Shown: positions 1-10,386 of the stretch, in pieces
Position numbering within the stretch: position 1 is the first letter of the stretch
Layout: the number at the start of each line of letters is the position of its first letter
Notes under the pieces: generated by a model
The model's database searches: none
What the model was told of the DNA's origin: nothing
What the model saw: only the letters and a program-made list of their open reading frames with translations
Assembly (NCBI GenBank): GCA_907163375.1
Contig: CAJQUW010006858.1
Coordinates: 162,501-226,500, forward strand
Length of the DNA stretch: 64,000 bases
Direction of reading: 5' to 3'
From: Prostheceraeus crozeri
Taxonomy: Eukaryota; Platyhelminthes; Polycladida; Euryleptidae
Program-made: the position numbers and the translations under genes

Positions 1-912
1 ATGTCCTCATGCTAGTACAATACAATGTAGGGCCTGCTTGCATTCTCATCACTGTAACTCGTGCTATCCACAACATCAACCATGCCAAAATTTCTTTTCG
101 TGATCTCCACCTTCAGATTGCTTTGGCAGTTCCTTGCTGTCTTGAGTGCTCTCATGCACTGAGCCAAATAAGTAGGTGTGACATAATTACCAGTAACGTT
201 TTTTGGTCAAAATAGGCCGAGCGGCAGAAATTGGTCGGCATAAGATGGTTACAAGGGAGTTCATTTCAAGAGTTCAATGAAGCTGCAGCACGACAGACTC
301 TCCAACGCCTAAGCCAATTTGCTTCTCATATTGTTTCCCAAGATAGAGATGACCAGCTTCATACAGATATCCAATCAGCAGAAGCGCAAATCGCAACCTC
401 CACTTGAGACCTTCCACCATCGGATCGTTTGTTCTTTATAAACTGCTTCATTCCCACTTATCTCCCTTTGAATTTGCACTTTGTGCTCAGTCAATTGACT
501 GACAAGATGTGTTGTCTCTTGCCAATTGGAAGCATCGATTGAAATGGTTTCAAAATGACATAGTACTATTTGCCGCTCGATCGTCCTTATCCATTGCTAC
601 TTTCGTTTATCCGAGAAATGAAGGTTCTGCAAAATGCTGCCGAAACCGTGCACGAGTCATGACTTTTTGAATTCTACTAGTTGCCAAAGGCTCTCAATCC
701 GTGACCAGTAGGATTCCAACCAAAGTTGGCAATGTATTGATAGACATGATATAATTGATGCCTAAGAAAGCGGCCATCTCTTCCTTGTCTATCGTAAATT
801 CGCGGCCATTTTGCCGAGCATATCTGATTGACTCAACTTACAAATTCAGCAGAGCGTCCAAGTCAGTCACTTTCCTAAAGACATCGAAACATGATTCATC
901 TTCTCTAATATC

Positions 913-964
<52 letters not shown>

Positions 965-1370
965 CCCCCCAAGATTCTTCCGTCATAACTGCATTCTGAG
1001 GTTTGAATTACTCTTTTTTTGCTCCTCCATTTGATGTTGGCCAGTTGATGGCTTGCTTCCCGTCAGCTCATGTCAGTTGCATCGACTCATCCTCCGTATC
1101 TACATGTGCGTGTAAATCCTGGTGGACCCACAGCTGATACCCCGATTTCCAATTTAGTCAATTGACATTTTCATCCCCATCACCAGCCTCGACAAACTCG
1201 GTGTCACTGTTAATTCATGAGGTTGTCGACATCCTCTTCATCATTTCGCTCCCTACTTCGTCGAGAAGAGCGTACACCTCATCACTCGTCATTTGCCTGC
1301 ACTTGATAAACTTCTTCTTCATTTTGATTTTCTGAAATGTAAACAGCAGGTTTTTTAGTCCACTACTCTC
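1..1370 (-). pseudogene. piggyBac transposase remnant, copy P0
   Basis: Read on the minus strand, this stretch gives piggyBac-type segments in the right order but in several frames. An acidic N-terminal piece containing SDEVYALLDEVGSEM lies near 1300-1225. The segment with NGREFTID, FLGINYIMSINTLPTL and a following TD lies near 820-690. The segment with LLIGYLYEAGHLYLGK and the GLGVGESVVLQL motif lies near 400-270. A degraded GTxR..RK..LP-like piece lies near 130-60. These match the pattern of PGBD-like transposases, which act by DDD catalysis at TTAA sites. At least four frame changes and in-frame stops break it, and a C46 run sits inside it. The C-terminal cysteine domain would lie beyond the window start. 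The family call is from motif order only. Confidence 0.6.
916..970. repeat. poly-C tract (C46-T-C8)
   Basis: An uninterrupted run of 46 C is followed by T and 8 C. It lies inside the piggyBac remnant and is far longer than neighbouring homopolymers. It may be a real expansion or an assembly length error. Confidence 0.95.
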
Positions 1371-1419
1371 AACCAGAGCGTTGTATACTAACCATGCAGC
1401 CAACTAGCAGAATGTCAGT

Positions 1420-1493
1420 GATCCTGTGGTTGAGGGGTTAGAGTCTCGGCATTGGCCTCATAAGGCGAGGGTTCGAGTCCGTACTGGAGTGCA
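1420..1493 (+). other. tRNA-like segment (A and B boxes), possible SINE head
   Basis: TGGTTGAGGGG resembles a Pol III A box, and GGTTCGAGTCC about 45 bases later matches the B box consensus exactly. A CAT-containing loop (CTCATAA) sits between them with a partly paired stem. The acceptor and T stems do not pair well, so this is more likely a tRNA-derived SINE head or tRNA pseudogene than a working tRNA. Confidence 0.35.
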
Positions 1494-1784
1494 CTATCTT
1501 TTGCAGACATTCGGATGACTTAGTAAGATCACTTATTTATATTGCATGTCTGTGAAGCAAGTATTTTTATGGGTTATAATATACCTTTGATTTTGTTTGA
1601 CAAACTTATTCTGACGACGAAGGAGTCTTATTTGTCCTACGTAGGTAGCGATAGAAAAGACGTATTTGACCCATTTTTGTATTATCTTATGGTAGAAGAT
1701 CAGAAAAATGTATCAGAATTAACAATCTACATCATTGACATCAGCTAATCACGACTTATATTCTATTGCAGTTTTTCCATTTTT

Positions 1785-2177
1785 TTCACTTATCGACCAC
1801 AGGGTCACCAGTGACCCGTGGCATATTTGTTTGTCTGGACCAAACACATTTCATCAACAAGGGAATTGAAGTGTGCAGTGATAAATGATGGGTCTCTGTC
1901 ATATCCTTGGAATGTATGATAAGCATTTCGTGATTACTTACCTTGCTCTCAAGCAGTCGATAAAAATGATGTGGTCAAATGTCGCGAAGTACCCTTTTTA
2001 GAACAGCCACATAAAATACTGAAACGATTTTCAACTCCAAAAAAACTTACCATATAATTTGGCATGATGCGGTTAAACAAAATATCAATCATAGAGCAGA
2101 AAATTATTATTCCTTATCAGCACCAGAGGCGATGAAAAGTTCGGGTCACCAGTGTCCTGTGGCCGTTGAAGGGTTAA
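1785..2177. mobile_element. piggyBac-like MITE
   Basis: The right end reads, on the minus strand, TTAACCCTTCAACGGCCAC followed by a GACACTGGTGACCC block, the style of piggyBac termini ending at TTAA (2174-2177). A related block CCACAGGGTCAC-CA-GTGACCCGTGG, itself an inverted repeat, lies near 1798-1822 at the left. The intervening 300 bases hold no open frame of note. The left TTAA is not visible, so the left border is approximate. Confidence 0.45.
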
Positions 2178-2222
2178 ACAATGCCAAAATAAATCTGGGT
2201 TTTAGACAGAATGCATTTCTAT

Positions 2223-3870
2223 TTACAAATACTGACTGTTGGAAATTAACATTGCTGCTAAAAGTTGTTTTCCATAATTTGGATGGTTTATATCGCTGAT
2301 CTTGAAATTTTTCCATGTCATCTCGAACTGGTGATGTACAGCTTGAGTTACTTGTTCGCTCCAAACACCGAGTCCTCGTCCTTTGAATGAACTGAAGTCA
2401 GTAATGTGGCATATCGCAGCATGTACCTTTGGAGTGATGCTTAGCCCCGTTTTCAGATAGGACCCACAAAACTTCTGAATTCTCTCGTAATCGTCGACGA
2501 GGTCGTATCCATAGCATCCCTCAACGACGGAAGTGAACTCCCGCAATGTTTCCACAAATTTCATGCAGGATGAAGGCGCTATCTCGGCTAGTTTGTCCAC
2601 ATTTCCCAATAACGTTCTGTTGACGTTTCCCGTAATCGAGCCACCATGAAATGGATCACGTTGGATTCGGCATGCCGCTAACCACTGATCACTTTCGAGT
2701 GGAAAATCTTCTTTCATTCCACCGTATATTGTGTTTACAGGTCCGCATCGAAGGTTTAATTCTGGATGAATCAAGTCGTGTACAGGAACAGATTCGTCAA
2801 TTGCATGAACTATTGGAGGGTGCACCACATTTCCATACTGTTTTGTTTTACTCTTTGATGCTCCAGAATAATTCCTTTAAAAGGGAGTGTTCGACGTTTT
2901 CCTCTCCTAGATAGATCCTTCTTTTCAATGTTGCACCAGCAACATGGGTGAAGGCTACCGTGAACCAGCAACCCCAGCTATATATTGCAAAGTTTAAGGT
3001 CTGCAGCTACAGTGCACTCGCGTTGCAGACGATCCATTCCGACGTTTATCCAAATGCGCTTTACATTTATATAATTTTCAGGCATACTCGGAACTATTCC
3101 AATCAAGGAGCATTTGCGAACACCCGAATTTTTGAAATGCGAGTGAGATGCCAAAAATTGACAGAATAATTTTGATAAATCCACCTCCTCCGTCGATTCC
3201 AATCTTTAAGATCAATTTCGAAGTATTCAATCTTCTCTCCTCTATCACATAGTCAACAAAAATGGCAAATCTTCGCAATCGACAGTCCATATATTGATAG
3301 ATTCATTTTGACTATCAAAATAGTGAAGCTGTCGCAACTCAAAATGATCGCCTAACTTGTGATTGACACCGTATAGTCCCTTTTTTTAATCAGGCTCAAT
3401 CTGTTTTCTAGAGGACGCTGTCTGTCGCAAATCATTACCAAGGCGATGAAATTGTCGAACACTTAAGTTCAAGTCAGTTTGAATATTTGAGATGCCTTCG
3501 ATTGAGAGCGGTGTCTTTCACTTACTGAATTAGTAGACCGCGGATGACTTCCCAGGTAGCCAGAGGAGACTGAAATGCATTCATCGTCCTGCTTATCAAT
3601 CGCTGTCTTGTGATTTCATCATCAGCGGTCAAATCTTCGATATTCTACTCTTTTTGACGTCTCGACTTACATATGCTCGAAGAATGTTCATAGCCACGAT
3701 AAATTTTGCTGAAGTAGTTGGAGCAGATTTTAAAATTAGTCTTGATCTCGGTGCCTTCATCAGAATGGGTCAAAGACGGTCTTCCTGGTTTCTTTTTCAT
3801 AGCCAGAGCTGCTTGATTTTTTGCGCTTGAGACAGAACATATCCTAGAAACATGCTAGAAACTCCAACAA
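2223..3870 (-). pseudogene. Decayed zinc-finger transposase-like gene, copy 1 (same family as 7210-9263)
   Basis: Minus-strand segments align by eye with the protein encoded at 7210-9263. Near 3830-3650 there is a KKKPGRP hook followed by a KICSNYFSKIYRGYEHS segment (matching KRAGRP..KICSRCLSGISKGKSH). Near 3150-2980 there is GIVPSMPENYINVKRIW then VAADLKLCNI (matching APNLPENYVNLKKLW and ACDLKMSNI). At 2828-2223 there is a 201-residue open frame with DPFHGGSITGN, TPKVHAAICH and WSEQVTQAVHHQFEMTWKNF, matching the C-terminus. Frames are broken between segments, and the N-terminal finger domain is missing upstream of about 3870. I do not recognise a named family with certainty. It looks like a DDE-type transposase group common in cnidarians and arthropods. 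Confidence 0.6.
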
Positions 3871-4120
3871 ATTTCTTCATCCGTTCGACTTGTTCTGTGT
3901 GGATTCCAGCGACATTCTGCAATCGAGACTGCACGTAGGGAATTCACAGTTACTTTGTCAAAGACATGAGCATGTAGCGTCTACCAGACCTGTGCTTCTC
4001 ATCTTTCATGTAGGATTTGTGAAGGACATAATCGTGTGCATGTTAGCACATGTGACATCCAATAAATTTTGAAAATGGACCATCGGCCACCTTGAAGTTC
4101 TGGATCTATTTGTGTACCGC
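3871..4120 (-). pseudogene. piggyBac copy P1, C-terminal part
   Basis: Read on the minus strand directly left of the Harbinger element, the frame contains SRTSRWPMVHFQNLLDVTCANM, the piggyBac segment usually seen as RRWPL..F.nmlD.a..NA, followed by RRYMLMSLTK. It continues the reading that stops at 10592 on the other side of the Harbinger insertion. Stop codons interrupt the tail near 3990. No terminal repeat or TTAA border was found near 3870. Confidence 0.6.
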
Positions 4121-4123
4121 TTA
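4121..4123. repeat. Left TSD (TTA) of Harbinger element
   Basis: TTA directly precedes the terminal AGCTTCG, and the matching TTA follows the right end at 10589-10591. Confidence 0.8.
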
Positions 4124-4134
4124 AGCTTCGTTTA

Positions 4135-4245
4135 TACTTATGCTGTACAGCATGTTGTATGACGCATATGCTGTACAGCATGTTCCAGATGCTGTACAGC
4201 AGAAAATAGTGACATGCTGTACGACAAATGCTGTACAGCATGTTT
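4135..4245. repeat. Subterminal palindromes TGCTGTACAGCA (x4)
   Basis: Four TGCTGTACAGCA palindromes plus a fifth half-site lie at the Harbinger left end. A GCTGTACAGC core recurs near 10537-10550. Such arrays are plausible binding sites for the element's own MADF/Myb-like protein; that role is inferred. Confidence 0.75.
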
Positions 4246-4306
4246 GACGAAATCTATAAAGTTTGCTTGACTGGTTGTTGAATAGTACTCTATTGACTTA
4301 TTTCTG

Positions 4307-5740
4307 ATGCACGCAACGGAACTTGACAGGAAAATGGATCCAATCGTGTTGAAGTACATATATCGCAAGAAGAAGATGAGACAAGAGCGACGATGGTACG
4401 TGAGGCCACTGAACGTACCTCGAAACATCAGGAGTGAGTGCAACCTTGTAGATGAGATGCGGAAAATGGATCCACAGACTCATTTTGAGTATTTTCGAAT
4501 GTCAAAGGAGAGTTTGACGAACTCCTCCGGAAGGTGCAACCATTGATCCACCATGAACCCTACTCATCGTTTTCCCATTTCCATCAGATGAGACTAGCAG
4601 TCACACTGCGTCTTCTAGCTACAGGCAACTCACAAGAAAGCGTTGGACATAGTTTCCGCATGGGAAGGTCTACCGTAAATAAAATATTTCGTGAAACGAT
4701 AGTATCAATCAGAAAGGCTCTACAAGAGGAATTAATTTCTCCTCCATCTCCAGATGATTTGGAGGAGATTGCGAAAGACTTTGGCAGTATTGGAATTTCC
4801 CATGCTGTCTTAGGGCTTGTGATGGGAAACACATCAATATAACTGCTCCTTCAAACTCAGGCAGCAATTTTTATAATTATAAGAATACCTTCTCAATTGT
4901 GCTGATGGCCATCGTTGATGCAAAATATCTTTTCCGCTTTGTGAGCATTGGTAGAAGTGGAAAGGAAATTGACGCTGGAGTATGGGGTGATTGGGATGTT
5001 GCCGAAGCACTTCACAAGGAGAATCTTGAACTTCCGCCACCAACCAATCTCCTGGTGCCAACGATAAAGTTCCCCATGTTTTCATAGGAGATGACGCGTT
5101 TTCCTTTGAGACCATACTTTATGAAACCTTTTTCAGGTACTAGTCTAACTGATGAAAAACAGGTGTTTAATTATCGTCTCAGCAGAGCTCGACGCATTGT
5201 AGAAAATGCATTTGGGATATTGTCTGCAAGGTGGCGAATATTCAGGCGACCCATTGAAAGCACTGTCGATGTTGTTGATTCTATTGTATGGGCCTGTGTT
5301 TTGCTTCACAATTATCTAAAGTCAACTGATAATGTGTCTTTGCCCGAAACCAGATATTGTCCCTCAAATTTCATCGACTATGAAGATCAAGTTCATGCGA
5401 TTCATGGAGGAGGATGGCGTCAAATAACCGCTGAAGATGCAGGTTAGTACTGTATATCACATATTATTTTATCTTGTATACATGAAGATGCTTCAGCGTC
5501 AACCATTTACAACATCTTTTTAAATTAAAGCAATTAATTTTATAAAACTCATTTGTAGTTTTATTTTTTATCTCTTTCAGGAATGCAAGATGTTTCCAAT
5601 CTGTCGGACACCCATTGCTCCAAGTACGCTTTCAAAGTGAGCAGAAATTCATGAATTTCTTCAACTCAGATGCTGATGCTCTTCCGTGGCAGAGAACTGT
5701 TATCCAGCGTGGAACAAATTTACACTCAGCTACGCAATGA
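4307..5740 (+). pseudogene. Harbinger DDE transposase (frameshifted)
   Basis: Plus-strand segments give a PIF/Harbinger nuclease of the DDE_Tnp_4 type. The order is a helix-rich N-terminus with MRLAVTLRLLATGNS and GRSTVNKIFRET (4590-4700), then CDGKHINITAPSNSGS (first catalytic D, near 4815), FSIVLMAIVDAKYLF, VFIGDDAF (second D, near 5085) and ARRIVENAFGILSARWRIF (catalytic E, near 5205). An apparent intron follows: GATGCAG/GTTAGT at 5443, acceptor CTCTTTCAG/GAATG at 5580, then a short last exon ending with TGA at 5740. All three acidic residues are present. Frame changes near 4512, 4800, 5050 and 5095 break the gene, so this copy is not directly translatable as read. Confidence 0.8.
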
Positions 5741-5880
5741 ACTTCATCTGTGTAGACTTTTCTTTTATTATCGCTTTTTATGGACCAAACTGAATTTTAT
5801 TTGATTTGTCATCATACACCGGAGACAGAAAATGCGCGTATAAAACGATGAAAAAGTACTAATTACAATTGCAACAAATC

Positions 5881-6205
5881 TTATAAGTTCACGTCATTCT
5901 CAACTTCGGCGAAATCATTTTGCTCAGCCTCAAATAAAACTTGGTGAATTCGCATTTTCACCCGAGAGGTTGTAGAAGGCTTCAATTTCCGTAATGATGC
6001 TGCAATGTATTCGCCAAACAAACCCTCTTCGTCTCTTTTGCTGCTGCAATCCTCCATGTAGTGAAGCATCGCTTCATCAAGAGCCTTTTGTCGCTCCATC
6101 GTCTTTAAAATGGATGTGGAAGCTGATGGGACTACCAGATGATTCTGCAGTGAATTATTCAGATGACCATCATCTCCATCTTCAACGCTGTCCTGAGTGT
6201 CGTTC
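5881..6205 (-). CDS. Harbinger MADF-BESS protein, C-terminal exon (BESS motif)
   Basis: The minus-strand exon starts after the acceptor TTGTTTCAG (6206-6214) and ends at a stop at 5881. It encodes an acidic linker and then LFGEYIAASLRKLKPST..VKMRIHQVLF, which fits a BESS motif, a short protein-interaction element usually paired with MADF DNA-binding domains. It pairs with the MADF exon at 10029-10386; the 3.6-kb element lies in the intron between them. As read, the two candidate splice sites leave a one-base phase mismatch, so the copy has an indel or uses another site. Confidence 0.65.
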
Positions 6206-6341
6206 CTGAAACAAGAGATTAATGATAAATGAAAGTACATAACACAAAAAGGAACATTGCACCAAAAACATGATGCCTAGATAGGCCTATTCCAGCGACT
6301 CAACAGTATGTTGTACACGCACTATACATTGAACTCTGGTA

Positions 6342-6947
6342 GCTCACGGTGTCCCCGAACAAGGTTGAACCCTCAAAAAATTGTACACAACTTTTGTCAA
6401 CGGTTTTAGGGACAGTTTTGCATCCTGTTTAAAGTTATGTAATTTTAAAATATTCTATTGAGGGCTTTTCGAGAAAAATCGATTTTTCGAAATTCAACTT
6501 CCATATATGGAAGGTAGAGGTGAAATAAACGCTAATTTACACATCTGTCATTGTATAAATCAAATTCCATCTTTTCTAAGGTTATTGGAACCATTTTATA
6601 TAAATGTTGCAAAAAAGTAAGCTATCACTGAGGTTTCTAGTTTGAAATTCAAATTCAACTTTCATATATGGAAAGTAAATATGAAATAAACATTATTTCG
6701 TGTACCTGACATTGTATCAGCATATTTTTATACTTTTTAAGTTGAATGAAATCGGTTGTTCTTAACCATATATGCATGAAAAATAAAATCAATCACAGAG
6801 GCATAAAATTTGAAACTTATATCCAACTTCCATATACGCAAAGTACAATTATCAATTGATTATCAGCTGTCATTCAGTCAGCATCGCACCATTATTAGTT
6901 GTTGTCAAATGTCCTTTCTCAAATCTTCACCGTGGTTAATGAATAGT
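6342..6947 (+). repeat. Left long terminal inverted repeat
   Basis: About 600 bases, matching the reverse complement of 9405-9964 almost throughout, including blocks around CCATATATGGAAG and the outer GCTCACGGTGTCC. About 40 bases near 6874-6912 have no counterpart on the right. Confidence 0.9.
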
Positions 6948-7012
6948 ATGAGTAAAAGATTTTCTCAAAAAAATTGTGTTCGATTCAGCATTTTCTTTCA
7001 ACGGCATCTCGT

Positions 7013-7175
7013 CTATATCCTGTTAACACTCTTTCAATATCTATGGAATTTTTGAATCCTCGTTCTCTATATCCTGTTAACACTCTTTCAATATCTATGG
7101 AATTTTTTAATCCTCGTTCTTTATATCCTGTTAACACTCTTTCAATATCTATGGAATTTTTGAATACTCGTTCTC
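7013..7175 (+). repeat. 54-bp tandem repeat, three copies
   Basis: Three head-to-tail copies of a 54-base unit containing TATATCCTGTTAACACTC lie just inside the left TIR and upstream of the element's gene. The period is a multiple of three, and open frames cross it, but it precedes the recognisable protein. It is probably non-coding or a 5' leader. Confidence 0.9.
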
Positions 7176-7209
7176 TTTTGTGACGTACATGTATGTATGA
7201 TTTGAAAAT

Positions 7210-9263
7210 ATGACCATTGTATGTGCGTCTCATTTTGTTGCAATGCCGCATCACGCAAGATCGCATGATGAAGCTCGAGACGTTGTATGTATTTTGTGCT
7301 TCAAAAAGTCATCGACTGTTAGGAAACTTACAGAGGAACACCATCAAGCTATTCAGGAGCATTTCATAGATGGACTTGATTTTTATTCTGATCATCGTTT
7401 ACCTCGAGTTATTTGTGGTACATGTTTGTTGACGCTTAACGAATACAAAAGAGGAATTTTTGTAAGAAAGATTGAACTATTCGACCATTCTACTTTGAAA
7501 TCTCTGCGTACACAAACGCGATCCCAAGGTGGAATCTGTGACTGCTACGTATGTGAGACAGCTAGAACAAATGGACTAAAATCACGATTAACAGCGAAAC
7601 GTGCAGGTAGACCGGCTTCCAGGGATTCTAATAGTTCAAAAAAAACCTGCAGTTATCAAAATATGCTCTAGGTGCTTGTCAGGAATTTCTAAAGGAAAGT
7701 CTCACATTTGCTCATATGCCAACATTTGTGACAATGCGCTACATTTGACAGAAAACACTGGATGTGACAATGTTCTTGATAAACAAGCATCAAACCTTTT
7801 ACATGTGAAAAAGCAAACATCCGGACTGAATTTCTTTTGACGTCGCACAGGGGTGGGAAACCCATGACAGTGTCATTGAATCCCATCAAATTTACTGAAG
7901 AAAATGACTGTATCAGCAAGGCAAATATGATTGATATACAAAAGGATCTGTCTCTCAGTGACAGAAAAACTAACATTTTAGCAAAGCATATTCGTTTTTT
8001 CATCTGGAAATCGAATTGATTATCGAGAGTGGTCTAAGGGATGAACTTTCCGCGAACAATCATCGTTTGAGGCATTATTTCACCATGGAATATATTGATT
8101 TTTCAAAGAAGGAAAATGGTAGAGACAATAAAATCCCGGTTGTTTTCTGTATTGATGTCCAAAATTTGATTAAGACAATTTGTAATGTAAGAAGACTTCC
8201 AGAAGATGAAATAAACATCAAACTTGGAATATATGCGGAAAGAGAACTCCTTAAAGTATGCGTAAATATATTTGGTTGTGATCCATACGAGCGCAGTATC
8301 TCAAACAAACTTGGGAAGAAGTTCAATGACCGAGGTGTTAAGAAGATATTGATTTTGGCTATTGCACCCAACTTGCCCGAAAATTATGTAAATTTAAAGA
8401 AGCTTTGGTATATCTTGAAATTGAATCGTTTGAGCAATTTCAATGTCGCATGTGATTTGAAAATGAGCAACATTCTGTTGGGATTAATGACACACGCATG
8501 TCTTCATCCTTGTTCGTGGTGTGGCATTCATAAGAATGATTTGAAAAATGAATCTGAGTTGCGAACAGCCGGCTCTTTGAAAAAGCAATTTTGGGATCTG
8601 TATGATCACTATCCAGAAACTCTCGAGCGGCATTTGAAAGCAAAGAGTTTTGGGAATGTCGTACATCTGCCTGTTTTCTCAAATGTTCCAGACACAGTGC
8701 CGATTTTGAAAGTGATCCCTCCCCCCGAATTGCATCTCTTCATCGGTGTCACCAACACTCTCTTCAATGAACTCCAACGTCGATGGCCTGATGCTGACTT
8801 CTGGCTCAAACGATGTAATGTTCAACGTCTTGCTATGCATGGGGGTACGTTCCATGGGAACTCATGTAGACAACTTCTTCGAAATATCGACATATTACGA
8901 TCGATTTGCCCGTTGAATTGTTTGCCAATTTGTGAATGTTTTGAATCATTTCGAGCAGTCGTCCAGTCATGCTTCGGTGAAAAGCTTGATCAAACTTTTG
9001 AGACTAAGATTGATGTTTTCAAGAGAAATATTCTGTCGTCGGATGTCACCATTACGCCAAAAATACATGCAGTCATGTATCATGTGAAAGAGTATTGCCT
9101 TCAAATGAATTGCTCTTTGGGTCCAGTCAGCGAACAAGCATCTGAAAGCGTGCACCATGACTTTTCTGAAAAATGGCAAAATTACAAGGTAGCAAATGCT
9201 CATCCAAATTTCGGGGACAATCTTTTAAAAGCAATTGTGGCATACAATAGTCAGAATCTGTAA
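7210..9263 (+). CDS. Zinc-finger DDE-like transposase of the long-TIR element (frameshifts as read)
   Basis: Starting at ATG 7210, the protein has an N-terminal paired-cysteine domain (VCILCFKK, then CGTCLL, then CDCYVC), a KRAGRP AT-hook-like motif, a second cysteine/histidine cluster (KICSRCLSG..SHIC), an SHRGGKPMTVSLN segment and a 415-residue C-terminal body. The body has VVFCIDVQN, LPENYVNLKKLW, ACDLKMSNILLG followed by an HPCSWC insertion, MHGGTFHGN, TPKIHAVMYH and VSEQASESVHHDF. Conserved acidic residues in CDLK and SEQ..ES are candidates for a catalytic D and E; this is inferred. The frame shifts near 7640, 7835 and 8000-8020, each beside an A or T run. Corrected, the reading would be one protein of roughly 680 residues. 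Copies at 2223-3870 and 13164-13304 are relatives. Confidence 0.75.
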
Positions 9264-9404
9264 TAGCATTCAACAAAGTAAACCGTATCTTTCTTTTCAA
9301 AAATGCCTATCAATACAACTTGTTCATGTTTTCCAAAAAAATTAGTCTTTTTAGATCGTTACTCATTGAGCCTATATGCAATTATATCTGCAGTGAAAAT
9401 TTGA

Positions 9405-9964
9405 TTCATTAACCACGGTGAAGATTTGAGAAATGACAGCTGATAATCAATTGATAATTGTACTTTCCGTATATGGAAGTTGGATATAAGTTCAAATTTT
9501 TTGCCTCTGTGATTGATTTTATTTTTCATGCATATATGGTTAAGAACAACCGATTTCATTCAACTTAAAAAGTATAAAAATATGCTGATACAATGTCAGG
9601 TACACGAAATAATGTTTATTTCATATTTACTTTCCATATATGGAAGTTGAATTTGAATTTCAAACTAGAAACCTCAGTGATAGCTTACTTTTTTGCAACA
9701 TTTATATAAAATGGTTCCAATAACCTTAGAAAAGATGGAATTTGATTTATACAATGACAGATGTGTAAATTAGCGTTTATTTCACCTCTACCTTCCATAT
9801 ATGGAAGTTGAATTTCGAAAAATCGATTTTTCTCGAAAAGCCCTCAATAGAATATTTTAAAAATTACATAACTTTAAACAGGATGCAAAACTGTCCCTAA
9901 AACCGTTGACAAAAGTTGTGTACAATTTTTTGAGGGTTCAACCTTGTTCGGGGACACCGTGAGC
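9405..9964 (-). repeat. Right long terminal inverted repeat
   Basis: Reverse complement of the left arm, with the same outer GCTCACGG terminus adjoining TA at 9965-9966. Confidence 0.9.
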
Positions 9965-10028
9965 TATGTAAAATGGTGTTAGACAAAGAATAAATGTCAA
10001 CAAATCGAATAGCAGGCTTGATAATTAC

Positions 10029-10386
10029 CTTCTGTCATTGTTTGAGATCTCGAGATTGGATTCCGCATTCCTACGCTGCATTTCTCCAAGAATTTCATCT
10101 TCTCGTAGAACCTCCACTTCGGCTGATGTCCACCTGCATCACCACTTCTCTTCTTGGCGTTTCTTCTTGATCTCACAAAGCCATCTCGTAGTGATCGCCA
10201 TCGGGCTTTCACAGTTGATGGCTCCACACCAAGACTTTGGCCAATGACGTTCCAAGAATTATTGGATTTTACCAAGTCCTTATAGTCAGGTAGGCTCATA
10301 TCCCAAAGATGGTCACAATCCCGAACATATTCAATCAATTGGCCGTCGTTCATTGTTGTTGTCGTACTGTAGAAAGAATCTTGCAA
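10029..10386 (-). CDS. Harbinger MADF (Myb/SANT-like) DNA-binding exon
   Basis: Minus-strand exon encoding LIEYVRDCDHLWDMSLPDYKD, SWNVIGQSLGVEPSTVKARW and SLRDGFVRSRR, then HQPKWRFYEKMKFL. This is the aromatic-rich three-helix pattern of MADF domains. In Harbinger elements such a second gene binds the termini and helps bring the transposase to the nucleus. The exon ends at a donor GACAGAAG/GTAATT at 10028. The next exon is at 5881-6205, beyond the inserted transposon. No clear in-frame ATG precedes the domain except one inside the STTTTMNDG segment, about 11 residues in. Confidence 0.75.

Larger units (their letters stand above)
6342..9964 (+). mobile_element. 3.6-kb DNA transposon with very long terminal inverted repeats
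   Basis: The outer ends are perfect inverted copies: GCTCACGGTGTCCCCGAAC at 6342 and its reverse complement ending at 9964. TA lies outside each (6340-6341 and 9965-9966), probably the TSD. The inverted arms run to about 6947 and from about 9405. They are nearly identical except for about 40 bases present only in the left arm. The interior carries one plus-strand protein gene. The element lies in the intron of the Harbinger MADF-BESS gene. TIRs of this length with a TA target do not match a superfamily I can name with confidence; CMC (CACTA/Mirage/Chapaev)-like groups are one possibility. Confidence 0.85.

Noticed and set aside
755-988. Proline-run protein on the plus strand
   Set aside because: It is produced by the C46 tract; piggyBac motifs are on the opposite strand.
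1420-1493. Functional tRNA-Met gene
   Set aside because: A and B boxes are present, but the acceptor and T stems do not pair. Kept only as a tRNA-like segment.
6985-7266. Repeat-containing minus-strand frame
   Set aside because: Shadow of the 54-bp tandem, with no domain.
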